Of a DNA stretch of 53,015 bases, positions 28,843 through 38,464 are shown in pieces (within the stretch, counting starts at the first letter, position 1; each line of letters begins with the position of its first letter). A program made the position numbers and the translations under genes. The notes under the pieces were generated by a model. That model made no database searches. It had not been told where the DNA came from and saw nothing but the letters and a program-made list of their open reading frames with translations. Origin of the DNA: Stentor coeruleus (taxonomy: Eukaryota; Ciliophora; Heterotrichea; Heterotrichida; Stentoridae); assembly GCA_001970955.1 (NCBI GenBank), contig MPUH01000457.1, positions 1 through 53,015 on the forward strand, read 5' to 3'.

Positions 28843-30921
28843 TTATGAATGAATCTTGCGACTTACTCCACAGCACAATCCTTTAAAGACTACCAAATCT
28901 GAGCTTCCTTTTGTCATGCTCACGCTAAGTCCACCTTTTTTATTTTCTTTGAAGAATATCGCTCTAAATTCTTCGATACTGCTAAAATTACCTTGCAGCA
29001 GAAACGCTCCAGCATATACATTTATTGAGCGTAAGGTTTTTCCGAAAAGTTCTAACTCACTTTTTTCTCCTGATTCATCTCTTGATTCAAAAATCTCCCA
29101 TTCTATTTTATTATCAACATTTAATTCTTCAAAGTTAGAATTATTTTTTGAAGTATACCTTGATCTCGATTCTGATAAAGTTCTGGAGTCGTTTCTTCTT
29201 AAAAAATGGGAAAGCTCATGAAAAAGTGTTATGAGGATTGCGCCTTTTACTGCATCATTCATTTCTGTTTTAATATCAGTTTGATAGTCTTTTATAAAAA
29301 TGTTTAAATTATACGTAGTCAGTCCATTCAAGGATGGAATCAATTTTGTAATATAAGTTCTGTCTAAGCCTTCAAGAATTTGATTTTTAATAGATAAGTT
29401 ATTTTTACTAAACTGCATAAGAATTCCTGTTATTAAATCTTCATTGAAAAAATTCTTGACTTCTACAAAAAACTTTTTTTTTAGAGTAAGTTTCTGGCAT
29501 GGCTTTAGTGTTGGGAAATCTTGGTATTTTATTGGAAATAAAAATGCCCAATCTTTGGTAAAGGTTTGAATAATCATTTCTGAAATTAACAGATCTTTTA
29601 TATGCTCATGCCTGGATTTTATAATGTCACTGAATAGGCTATTGTATTGCGGAGCTGAATCAATTTTAGATAAAGCTAAAACCAACTGTGAATAAAGATC
29701 ACTTTCTCGATCTATGTCCTTAAACAAAAAATAAAAAAATGTTAAAATTCCGGCTTCAACAGGAATTTTTTCTGCTTTGCACGGAGATGAAAAATAAAAG
29801 TTTTTGCTCTGCTCCAATTCTAGTAATAGATTTTTTTCAGTTTTAGTCCAGTAAACAAATTTTTTCAGAGAATCATTGTCTATTGAAATTAATAGTGCTT
29901 TATGACAAGAATAAAGTTTTTTACTAATTTTTGTTAAAATTACAGTCTGAGAATTAATAGTAGTAAGCATACTTTGATTTAAAGTTGTTGTGGTATTTTC
30001 TTCATTTTGTTGTTTAAAAAATTTGATTTGATCTATTATTTGACTTAAATCCAGTCTACGCTTAATAACTGGTTCAAAGCATCCATCTATTAGACCAATC
30101 ACTGGGGATTGTTTCATAGTATTGAATGCTTCCTGGCTAAAAATAATGACTATTATTTTTCTAAACTCTGTTCCAAAAATGTAATTTAGAGCAACTTGTC
30201 CCTTCATCATAAACATAATATTTGGTAACTCACAATTAAAACATCTCAAAAAAAGTAGTCCGAACGCATATGCACTTGATGGTTCGAAAATTCTCTCAAT
30301 CCTATCAAATGGGTATTCTCTTAAAATAATAAGTTCTGGAGACAGAAACTCTGATTCTATAAATGTATAAGGAAAATGATTTCTGAAATTCTCAACTAAG
30401 AGTATCCAATGTATATATTTAAAAACTATACAATTGTCTTCTGTTATACATATTCCTTCTGGATTTATTTTTCCATAAAACATTTGAAACCTACTTAACT
30501 TGTGTAGTACTTTTGCGATTTTTAAAAGAAGTTCTAATTTTTCATCTTCAGATTTGTTGTCTTGGCATTCATTCAAAGTTTTTTCATACTTCTTGGTGAA
30601 AAGTGAAATTGTATAATTTTCAGAAGATTTTTCAAAATCAATTGCAAGTAGATAGCCCTTAAAAATTTTTTTATATGCATAAAGTTGGTCTTTTAATAAA
30701 AACTTAAGGGATTTAAGGTCTTGCGATTGATAGGTAGTTATTATGCAAGGTCGAATTAGACCATCATTATTTCTAATTATTCCATCAGAAATTGTTATTT
30801 CTGCACCCATTTCAATCGCTGACTCAATTTGAACTAATTTTTCAATGCTAGTAAATTGCTTTATCTGATTAATGAAATTTGCTTGATTGGTTCCGAGAAC
30901 TTTATTAACCCAATCATCCAT
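28843..30921 (-). CDS. Pseudokinase fused to an HExxH metallopeptidase-like domain
   Basis: 692 aa starting at TTTATAAATG. Residues ~30-310 follow a kinase C-lobe plan with lost catalysis. The catalytic-loop position reads YGKINPEGICI (149-159, no HRD or Lys), DFG is replaced by KYIHW, SPEL (194-197) stands for APE, and PSSAYAFGLLFLRCF (214-228) matches helix F. Residues ~330-560 are helical and unrecognised. Near the C-terminus, GAILITLFHELSHFL carries H568-E569-x-x-H572 in a hydrophobic helix, and ESGEKSELELFG (E622) ~50 residues later offers a third zinc ligand, the gluzincin layout. The frame is intact. A decayed copy of this C-terminal part lies at 9985-10455. Function is unknown; a kinase-fold sensor controlling a peptidase is speculation. 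Confidence 0.85.
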   Translation of the reverse strand: MDDWVNKVLGTNQANFINQIKQFTSIEKLVQIESAIEMGAEITISDGIIRNNDGLIRPCIITTYQSQDLKSLKFLLKDQLYAYKKIFKGYLLAIDFEKSSENYTISLFTKKYEKTLNECQDNKSEDEKLELLLKIAKVLHKLSRFQMFYGKINPEGICITEDNCIVFKYIHWILLVENFRNHFPYTFIESEFLSPELIILREYPFDRIERIFEPSSAYAFGLLFLRCFNCELPNIMFMMKGQVALNYIFGTEFRKIIVIIFSQEAFNTMKQSPVIGLIDGCFEPVIKRRLDLSQIIDQIKFFKQQNEENTTTTLNQSMLTTINSQTVILTKISKKLYSCHKALLISIDNDSLKKFVYWTKTEKNLLLELEQSKNFYFSSPCKAEKIPVEAGILTFFYFLFKDIDRESDLYSQLVLALSKIDSAPQYNSLFSDIIKSRHEHIKDLLISEMIIQTFTKDWAFLFPIKYQDFPTLKPCQKLTLKKKFFVEVKNFFNEDLITGILMQFSKNNLSIKNQILEGLDRTYITKLIPSLNGLTTYNLNIFIKDYQTDIKTEMNDAVKGAILITLFHELSHFLRRNDSRTLSESRSRYTSKNNSNFEELNVDNKIEWEIFESRDESGEKSELELFGKTLRSINVYAGAFLLQGNFSSIEEFRAIFFKENKKGGLSVSMTKGSSDLVVFKGLCCGVSRKIHS

Positions 30922-31392
30922 TTATAAATATTTCCCCCCCCCCTATTTCTTTAATTATAAATTTATTTTTTAAAACTTCTATATATCACTGAGTATATAT
31001 ATTCCTAATAATTTTCTCAAAGGAAAAATAGGCTGAAAATTTACGTGTGGACACTTATAGAATCAAGAATTGGAGAAAAGAATAATTCTTCATTAATCTC
31101 CCTTGCATTCTATCAAAGGTTGACCCAAAAGTTTCTTCGACTTATTTTTGACGAGACAATCCTAAGTCATATTTGCAAATTGGCTAATGTTGGTAAAATT
31201 TGGTTATATTATATAAGTATTATATCAATATTATATATATTACTTTATAACAAAATATCTCTGGATGTTTAGTTTTAAGCTTTATATTTTAAAAGTTGCT
31301 TGCTTTTGGTTAATACCTAAATTAAATGTAACTCTATTTTCTTTTATGTTTAATTAAGTTTATACTAACTATTCTATTCTTAATACTTATAA
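30922..31392. other. Divergent intergenic region with a C10 tract and a start-less open frame
   Basis: A run of ten C at ~30942-30951 lies ~20 bp before the minus gene's ATG. A plus frame open from 31012 to TAG at 31272 reads TLIESRIGEKNNSSLISLAF ... ILSHICKLANVGKI. It looks coding in composition but has no ATG; it could be a gene fragment or chance. The TATAA context of the MORN gene closes the region. Confidence 0.35.
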
Positions 31393-32424
31393 ATGGGTTC
31401 AAAATGCACAACATGTGCTTGTATTAGCAAAGATACTGAGTTTGTAAGCGAAATTTACTTTGACAAAAGCCAGACTTCTTCAACTCCTCCCCCACAAAAT
31501 TTTCCAATTGAGTCAAACAACTTATCTGATCTTCTAAATCACTTCAAAGCACACATTTCGAAAATTGTGCTAATTCAAGCTCATTGGCGAGGATATCAAG
31601 ATAGGAAGCTCATCATGCATTTGCGTAAATCCCAGAGGACAAACATACGTTATTTTACCCATGAAGAGTCAAGGGAGACTTTATCCTCACAATATGGAAT
31701 GGCTTTGGAACGAGAAGAGCGGCCTCCTTATAAATTTGCAAGTGGGGCAGTTTATGTTGGGCAATGGCTTGGAGGTTTCCGCGATGGCCATGGGATCCAA
31801 ACCTGGCAAGATGGAGCTCGCTACGAAGGTGAATGGAAAAACAACAAAGCTCATGGTTTTGGCAAATTCTGGCATGTTGATGGCGATGTTTACGAAGGTG
31901 AATGGGTAGATGATAAAGCTAATGGAAAAGGCACATACAGACAAGCAAATGGAGCAAGCTATGAAGGTGAATGGCGTAATGATATTCAAGATGGATATGG
32001 TAAAGAGACTTGGGCTGATGGAAGTACATATGAAGGTTATTATAGGGAAGGTAAAAAGCATGGTTATGGATGCTATTATTGGAAAGATGGGTCAAAATAT
32101 ATTGGACAATGGGTTGATAATAAAATTTCAGGTCAAGGAACGTATTGTTGGTTTGATGGGAGAAAATATGAAGGGGATTGGAAAGCTGGGGTTATGGATG
32201 GGTATGGGAATTACATTTGGAAAGATGGAAGAAGATATGAAGGGTACTATAAAAATGATAAGAAACATGGGGAAGGAACATATACGTGGCCTGATGGGAA
32301 AACTTATACGGGAGGATGGAAAAATGGGAACCAGCATGGGATTGGAGTTATGAAATACCCGGATATGACAATAAAGAAAGGTGAATGGAAAGATGGGAAA
32401 AGGATCAGATGGGTTAATGAGTGA
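31393..32424 (+). CDS. MORN-repeat protein with IQ motif and acylation-type N-terminus
   Basis: 343 aa starting at CTTATAAATG. The N-terminus MGSKCTTCAC has Gly2 with Thr6 (N-myristoylation pattern) and Cys5/8/10 (possible palmitoylation), so membrane anchoring is likely. An IQ motif follows at ~57-70 (IQAHWRGYQDRK: IQxxxRGxxxR), which binds calmodulin or centrin. Nine full MORN repeats and one partial repeat fill ~110-340, each like YEGEWKNNKAHGFGKFWHVDG. MORN repeats bind membranes or partner proteins, often at the cell cortex. Together this suggests a calmodulin-linked cortical scaffold (inference). It ends with TGA. Long antisense openings in it are by-products of the Trp/Gly-rich repeats. 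Confidence 0.95.
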   Translation: MGSKCTTCACISKDTEFVSEIYFDKSQTSSTPPPQNFPIESNNLSDLLNHFKAHISKIVLIQAHWRGYQDRKLIMHLRKSQRTNIRYFTHEESRETLSSQYGMALEREERPPYKFASGAVYVGQWLGGFRDGHGIQTWQDGARYEGEWKNNKAHGFGKFWHVDGDVYEGEWVDDKANGKGTYRQANGASYEGEWRNDIQDGYGKETWADGSTYEGYYREGKKHGYGCYYWKDGSKYIGQWVDNKISGQGTYCWFDGRKYEGDWKAGVMDGYGNYIWKDGRRYEGYYKNDKKHGEGTYTWPDGKTYTGGWKNGNQHGIGVMKYPDMTIKKGEWKDGKRIRWVNE

Positions 32425-32674
32425 AATATTAAATAATATTCTGATATGGTGAGGCAAGTATTGGTATTAAGTGCATTTTTAGTTTAGTTTAAGCATTTTA
32501 AAATATAAGCGAACTGACAAATAATATTCTTACTAACATGTTTAGAAATTTTCCTTAACTTCAATAATTTATTATATTCTAATGAGTTTTTTATATCTGG
32601 TCTTGCTTTTTTAAATCACTCATATTATTGTTAAATCTAATCCATCTACAGTTAAAAAAAATAATCTTAATAAA

Positions 32675-35600
32675 ATGAAAAGAGTCAAACTGCATCCTAC
32701 AAAGAGTTTGCAACTGTTTGAAAAGCATGAAGTTCGTAAAGTTAACCACGTCAAAAAAGTCAGCTACGGGTTCATCGATTCCAGCATGCTCTATGGCGAC
32801 AACTCCGACTCGGAATCCGAGCAAATGCCAAAAGGCAAAGAATTCATTCTAAAAAACCTCGCAAAATTCGGGACCATGCGAATCCAAAAGTTCTTCTATC
32901 ATTGGAAAACCAGTTCAGCGATAGTCCAAAGTCAGAAACTCTATACAATGATTAGCACCCTTCATCGAATATTCCTAACGAAAGGAAAAAGAGTCTTCCA
33001 TCCACCACGAATTATCAAAGACGCTGATGAAATCATGACAAGAACAATAAAAAAAATCATCCAAATAAAAAATCGTTTATTAGATTCTTCTCTATATCGT
33101 TGGAAGATCTTTAGAACAGCTCTTTATACAAAAGAAAAAGCAGTTGTGTTTTATCGAGCCTGCCAAGTGGCAGGCCATTGTTTTAGAGACGCTTTTTATA
33201 TGTGGCGAGAGAAAACCTTAGCCCGTGAGTCTATAAAAAGAACAACAGCAACGCAAATGTTCCGTTTTGTATTAAACAAGTGTTTCAGAGGTAGATTTAA
33301 ATTGTTTGTTTTCAAAACTTATATGAGAGTTGGACCAAAACAAGCTGTAGGCAGGGTGTTTACGTTGTTATCTCAGAAGTATTTAGAGAATAACAGATTA
33401 GCATTTAGGAAATGGGCTTTGACAATAGAAGCTTGGGACATGCAAAAATTACAATTGGTCAAAGATACAAGTTTAGCTAATATGCTGAATATATGGAACA
33501 GATATATTGTCTTAAGGTTAAAAAAAGCTTTTTCTGAGTTTATGAGGAACAATAAACCTTTAAAAATTAGACTTGTTCGAACATTAGTCAATGCTTATAA
33601 AGGTAAAAAATATAGGTGTTGGGTAAAATGGATAAGAGAAGCTAATGGTTATAGGGGTAAATTTAAAGCATTGAAAATGGAGACAGCGTTAAAAAGAGCA
33701 ACGAGGAAGTTCCAAAAAGCAGGGTTTTCTGTTTTTATTTCAAAAATCAACTTTGGGAATGAAATCCAGTGTTTGAAAGATCTGTATTTTAATAGACTGA
33801 GGTTTGGGTTTAACAGAATAAGGCTAAAAGCGAAAAATTCTGAGATTTGGACGCAGAGGCAGTTGTTGAAAAACTTGAAAGTGGATTTTAAAATTTTAAA
33901 AAACAGAAATCGGAAAATCGCTAGTAAATGCTTTGAAGGGCTGCTGGTAAAATTGGTTAAGCCGGATTTTGAAACTCTTTCTAAGGTCGCGCAAGAAAAA
34001 AAACTCAAAGCTAAATATAGCCTTGAAGTTATAACCAAGACTTTTACTAAAAAAACTACTACGATATTAAGAAAGTGGAAAAGGACTTCAAATGTAGCAA
34101 CAGCAAAAATAGCTAAAAACTCAGCTAATGGGTTTAAAATTCACTTTAAAATAGGAAAATTTCCTTTAAAAAACTTGAGACTAGCTTTTCAGCAGATCAT
34201 GGCCTCAGAATCCAGAGTAAAATCAGCAGTCCGAGTATTTTTCAGCAAAATAGAAAAAAGATCATCTTTAGCTTTAAGAACTTGGAAAAACTATAGTGAA
34301 AAAGTGAATGAAAACAAACTTCTTAATGCTGTGAAGACACAAAAACTTAGAAATGCCCTTATGAAAATCCCTAACCGGACGTTAAAAATTGCTTTTTCTA
34401 GAATAGTAACTTCAGAATCAAGATCAAAAGCTGCGGTTCGAACAGTCATTAAACAAATAATCAAAAAGCCTAAAATCGTTTTCAAGTTATGGAAAATGTA
34501 TATAAGCTCATGTAAAAACAAAAGCTTATTAGACAATTATAGAAGTTCCAAAGTGAAAAGTACTCTTTATAAATTGACTTCTAAATCTTGTCGTGGATGT
34601 TTTACTAGGATTATAGGTGAAGGGAATCTAATAAAAGGGGCTATTAAGAAAATTGTCTCTTGTTTAGATGGTAAAAAGGCCAATGGATGGGCCTTATGGA
34701 AAATATTTATAATGCAATGTAAAAGCAAAGCTATTTTAAATAATGCTAATTGCTTTAAACTCAAAGGGAAAATGCAAGGAATGATTATAAGAAGGGAAAG
34801 GGATACTTTTAAGAGAATTGTTGGGGATGGAAATGCTGTTAAAGGGGCGATTCAAAGTGTTATGGCTAAAATTATTAGAAGGCCTAAAGGAGCTTTGAAA
34901 GCTTGGAGTAAATATGTCCTTGATTCTAAAGAAAAAGTCCTTTTAACGAATTGTAAATCAGAAAAGTTAAGGAACGCTCTTGGGAGAATACCGAGGAGGA
35001 TGTTAAAAAACGTTTTTCAGAGAATTATTGGGAATGGGAATGCATGTGCTGGAGCTTTAAGGGCAATATTTATAGCTTTGACTAAAAAAAAGTCGTTAGC
35101 TTTTATGAAGTATAAAGAATTTAATGAATTTTGTAAGAAAAAACTCCTTTTGACTAACCTGAAAAGCCAAAAACTTCGTCAAAGCCTATCACGAATCCCA
35201 TTACGGACCCTTTGTCTGGCTTTTTCTATAGTAACCCGTCCTCACAACTACATTTCTAAAAGGCTCAAATCCTTAAACCAAGTTTTCTTATCAAAATTCA
35301 CGCATTTTTTCCAGTATTGGAAGCTAAAATTCTATAAAGCACAAGCTAAAAAAAGGTCAATCAAAAGCATTTCACATATTTACAAGCAAAAACTTCAACA
35401 AACTCTATCCAAATATAAAACTAGCATCCACAATAAAAGCCAAAATCTCATACTCAGATCTTTGAAAGGACAAAAACTCCATCTTTCCTTACAAAAACTC
35501 ATTAGAAAACGTTTCAATACCTTTAAATTGCGTCTTTTAAACAAACCTAATGAAACCCTTGTCAAACTTACCCTAATCTCTTTAAAATACTTCAAGAAAC

Positions 35601-37357
35601 CAAGAGAAGTTCTAAAAGCATGGAAAGAATACGTATTTAAAGTGAAAAAAGGTATACTCCTAGACCGTATGCGTTCAGAAAAGCTCAAAGTTGTTATTTC
35701 CAGAATAAGTTCACGAACTTTTTCTATAGTAACAAGAACAATTCTCCTTCTTCCAGTGGTTATACGTAAATTCTTTAGAATTTGCCTTCAAAACCATCGG
35801 GAGAATCTTAAAAAGACCTTAAGATCCTGGTCTAAATATGTTGACCGATGTAAACAAGGTCAGCTTTTAGACTCAGTCCGCACAGAAAAACTTCGTAAGC
35901 ATCTAGTTAATATTAATAGAAGACATATAAGAGATGCTATAGAAAGAGTTCTTGGTGATGGAAGTAGGGTTAAAGGGTCATTAAGAAGGATGATGTTTCA
36001 AATCCATAAATGTAAAATGCTCAGTTTACAAAAATGGAAAGATTGGTTTATGAGGACTAGGGCTAAAGAAGCTGAAAGAAAAATTAAAGGCTTTCAATTG
36101 AAGATTATATTGAGAAAAGTCCCAGATAGGACTTTAAGAAGTGCTGTTGATAGGGTTATAGGCAATGGGACACGGGCAATAGGCGCTATAAGAAGGATGA
36201 TGGCTCATATAAAATCCCGCTGTAATAATGCTTTTCATATATGGAAAGACTTTTTGTCTATGAAAAAAGAACGGGATATGAAAAGAGCTATAAAACTTAA
36301 AAGTTTAACTGATTTGATTATGCAAAGGACATCAAGGATTATGATTGATAGTATTATTGGGGACTGTAGGATTAGAAGGCTTCTGACAAAACTAGTGAAT
36401 AATTATAAAATAGTTCAGAAAAATGCTTTAGATCTCTTGTGGGGAAGAGTTGAAAAGATTAGGACTATTAGAAAAGTGAATTCAGCTTACTTTGTCTTTA
36501 AAACCTTAGTTGCACTAGCTAAAAAAGTTGTCACGGCAAGGTTTATGTATTGGAAGAACTTAGAATACTTACGCAAAAGGAGAATTATAAGGAAAACTCT
36601 TGGTAAACTTATACAAAACACGTCAATTAGTTATGAAATCGGGTTTTGGAAATGGAAATTCGTCATAAGCAGAACAGGAACCCAGCTCAACCCGAAACAC
36701 TCATTGTTTTTCAAAAGACTTTTTATTATTACATCAAATTATACAAATAGACTTACCCAGTTCGCCCTTTTTAAGATAGTTTTGAATTTCAAAGCTCATC
36801 CTATGTCTGTAAAACTCAACTTGCCTAAAACTTTGGCTAGTATGATGAAAGGGTCTCCTGATAATGAAATGATGTTTCACACACCTGAAACAAAAATACG
36901 ATCAAAATTAGAATTTTATGATGATTTTAGCACAGTATCTACTGTACAAAGTGCTTTAAATAAAGATAATACATTGAGAATAAAACAAAAAGGGGCAGTT
37001 CAAGTTTTGTATTTTGATATTTGTAAAGTTGTTAATAGAAAAATGAGTGTTGTTTTTGCATCTTTGGATGCCTATGTGAAGAAATTTGGGGTTATTGATC
37101 AGGAAAAATCAAGACTTGTACAACAGATTAATGAACTTAGATATGAAAAACATAGTTTATTGGAAGATAATAATACATTAAGGGTACATAATGATACGCT
37201 TATATCAAGATTAGAAAAGAATACTCTGGATATTCAGCAGATACACCTTAATTTGGATTTAGTGAAGATTGCATCGATGGTTAAGATTGTGAAAAGGCAG
37301 GTGGACTTGGTTTCTTTAGCGGCTTTTCATATGATAGCTAGTATTAGTTTAAATTAA
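32675..37357 (+). CDS. Sfi1-like centrin-binding repeat protein (69-residue period)
   Basis: 1560 aa, very basic, with almost continuous helix. From ~residue 480 to 1250 a unit of about 69 residues recurs roughly ten times: AFxRIIGxGNxxKGAIR, then a W-K-x-Y segment (ALKAWSKYVLDSKEK), then LLxNxKSxKLRxALxRIPxRTL. 69 is about twice the ~33-residue Sfi1 centrin-binding repeat, and the hydrophobic-xx-W anchors fit. The N-terminal part carries more divergent W anchors (LYRWKIF, AFYMWREK, AFRKWALT). Residues ~1440-1530 form a coiled coil. Sfi1 proteins organise centrin filaments at basal bodies, and in contractile ciliates related proteins are linked to Ca2+-driven contraction. Such a role fits the context but is inferred. 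Confidence 0.88.
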   Translation: MKRVKLHPTKSLQLFEKHEVRKVNHVKKVSYGFIDSSMLYGDNSDSESEQMPKGKEFILKNLAKFGTMRIQKFFYHWKTSSAIVQSQKLYTMISTLHRIFLTKGKRVFHPPRIIKDADEIMTRTIKKIIQIKNRLLDSSLYRWKIFRTALYTKEKAVVFYRACQVAGHCFRDAFYMWREKTLARESIKRTTATQMFRFVLNKCFRGRFKLFVFKTYMRVGPKQAVGRVFTLLSQKYLENNRLAFRKWALTIEAWDMQKLQLVKDTSLANMLNIWNRYIVLRLKKAFSEFMRNNKPLKIRLVRTLVNAYKGKKYRCWVKWIREANGYRGKFKALKMETALKRATRKFQKAGFSVFISKINFGNEIQCLKDLYFNRLRFGFNRIRLKAKNSEIWTQRQLLKNLKVDFKILKNRNRKIASKCFEGLLVKLVKPDFETLSKVAQEKKLKAKYSLEVITKTFTKKTTTILRKWKRTSNVATAKIAKNSANGFKIHFKIGKFPLKNLRLAFQQIMASESRVKSAVRVFFSKIEKRSSLALRTWKNYSEKVNENKLLNAVKTQKLRNALMKIPNRTLKIAFSRIVTSESRSKAAVRTVIKQIIKKPKIVFKLWKMYISSCKNKSLLDNYRSSKVKSTLYKLTSKSCRGCFTRIIGEGNLIKGAIKKIVSCLDGKKANGWALWKIFIMQCKSKAILNNANCFKLKGKMQGMIIRRERDTFKRIVGDGNAVKGAIQSVMAKIIRRPKGALKAWSKYVLDSKEKVLLTNCKSEKLRNALGRIPRRMLKNVFQRIIGNGNACAGALRAIFIALTKKKSLAFMKYKEFNEFCKKKLLLTNLKSQKLRQSLSRIPLRTLCLAFSIVTRPHNYISKRLKSLNQVFLSKFTHFFQYWKLKFYKAQAKKRSIKSISHIYKQKLQQTLSKYKTSIHNKSQNLILRSLKGQKLHLSLQKLIRKRFNTFKLRLLNKPNETLVKLTLISLKYFKKPREVLKAWKEYVFKVKKGILLDRMRSEKLKVVISRISSRTFSIVTRTILLLPVVIRKFFRICLQNHRENLKKTLRSWSKYVDRCKQGQLLDSVRTEKLRKHLVNINRRHIRDAIERVLGDGSRVKGSLRRMMFQIHKCKMLSLQKWKDWFMRTRAKEAERKIKGFQLKIILRKVPDRTLRSAVDRVIGNGTRAIGAIRRMMAHIKSRCNNAFHIWKDFLSMKKERDMKRAIKLKSLTDLIMQRTSRIMIDSIIGDCRIRRLLTKLVNNYKIVQKNALDLLWGRVEKIRTIRKVNSAYFVFKTLVALAKKVVTARFMYWKNLEYLRKRRIIRKTLGKLIQNTSISYEIGFWKWKFVISRTGTQLNPKHSLFFKRLFIITSNYTNRLTQFALFKIVLNFKAHPMSVKLNLPKTLASMMKGSPDNEMMFHTPETKIRSKLEFYDDFSTVSTVQSALNKDNTLRIKQKGAVQVLYFDICKVVNRKMSVVFASLDAYVKKFGVIDQEKSRLVQQINELRYEKHSLLEDNNTLRVHNDTLISRLEKNTLDIQQIHLNLDLVKIASMVKIVKRQVDLVSLAAFHMIASISLN
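33158..33175. repeat. GC-rich perfect hairpin in the Sfi1-like coding sequence
   Basis: Arms GCCTGCC / GGCAGGC (7 bp) around the loop AAGT, encoding ACQVAG. It is close in sequence to the other GC-rich hairpins of the window. Confidence 0.6.
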
Positions 37358-38464
37358 ATATGTTTTATTATAAATTATTCTGATTATTAGAGAGTTTTTT
37401 ATGGGATAAGGGTTTGGGTTTAGAGTTTTATTAGATTTTTGTTTGCGTTTTGGAGTTTTGGTAAGATAATTGTGTGGGCTTGGATTTTTGACGGATTTGG
37501 TTTGAATTTTTGAAAATTATGATTGTTGGGATGGGTAAATAAAATTTGTCTATTTTTTTATATGTAAGAAATGATTAATTTAAATCTTAAAAGAATATTT
37601 CTGCTTCTCCTTTTTCATTCAAGGCTAGTTTTTATAAATATTTAAACAGTATCTCTATATGAATGCTAATAAAACAAATCAGCATACCAAAAATATTAAA
37701 ATTTTCGTCATATACAGACATTAAATCATTGTGAAAAACTACAGTTTTGTATTATCTGAAAAATCTTCTATAATAAAATATTTATATTTCTACTATCTCA
37801 TATTTTCTCGATGCTAAAAAGTTTTTATCTGCTATTTGTCTATATAGCATATTTGATAACCATAAATTCGACTTGGTATTAAACAAATATTAATTCATCA
37901 TAGATAGTTCATAAGCAGGAAGCTTTTATATAAATTTAAGTAGCTATGAATAAAAATTATCTATATAAGTAATTATTTAGCTTTAAATACTTGATCATTA
38001 TACCACAAAATTAAAAAAAAATTATTAAGTGTTTTGCATACAACCCATTTCACAAATATACAACAAACATCATCAGAGATCAGAAATTCCTATATTAATC
38101 CCTCAAAGTATTTAGAAAAACTTTATAAATAATTAGATTTGGATTTTTTTAGACTAAGAAAGTCAGAGTTATTACTAAAAACCCTTAATCTCAATACCAA
38201 GAACGATTAATCTTCAAGAGACTTTTCTAATAATTTCATAGTCAAATCTAAAGAAAAAAGAGTATTAATTTCATATAAAATTTGAGAAAATCGTAATTTT
38301 GTTTTATCTTATTTTGTGTCAGAAATATTTCCATTAGTTAATAATTTGCCTTTGAGCGTTATTATTTGCAAATGGTATAAAGGATTTCTTAGTATGTAAA
38401 AATACTAAACTAATGCTTTAACCATGATAGTAGTAGTTTAATCAAAAAAAGTTTTAATGAAAAA
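37358..38464. other. Convergent intergenic region
   Basis: The first ~200 bases are strongly G-rich (37441-37500: 21 G, 3 C). After ~37560 the skew disappears and the sequence is plain AT-rich, with no coding frame recognised. Confidence 0.5.

Noticed and set aside
31687-32457. Long antisense and alternate-frame openings across the MORN gene
   Set aside because: They arise from the repetitive Gly/Trp/Asp codons of the MORN repeats and encode no domain.
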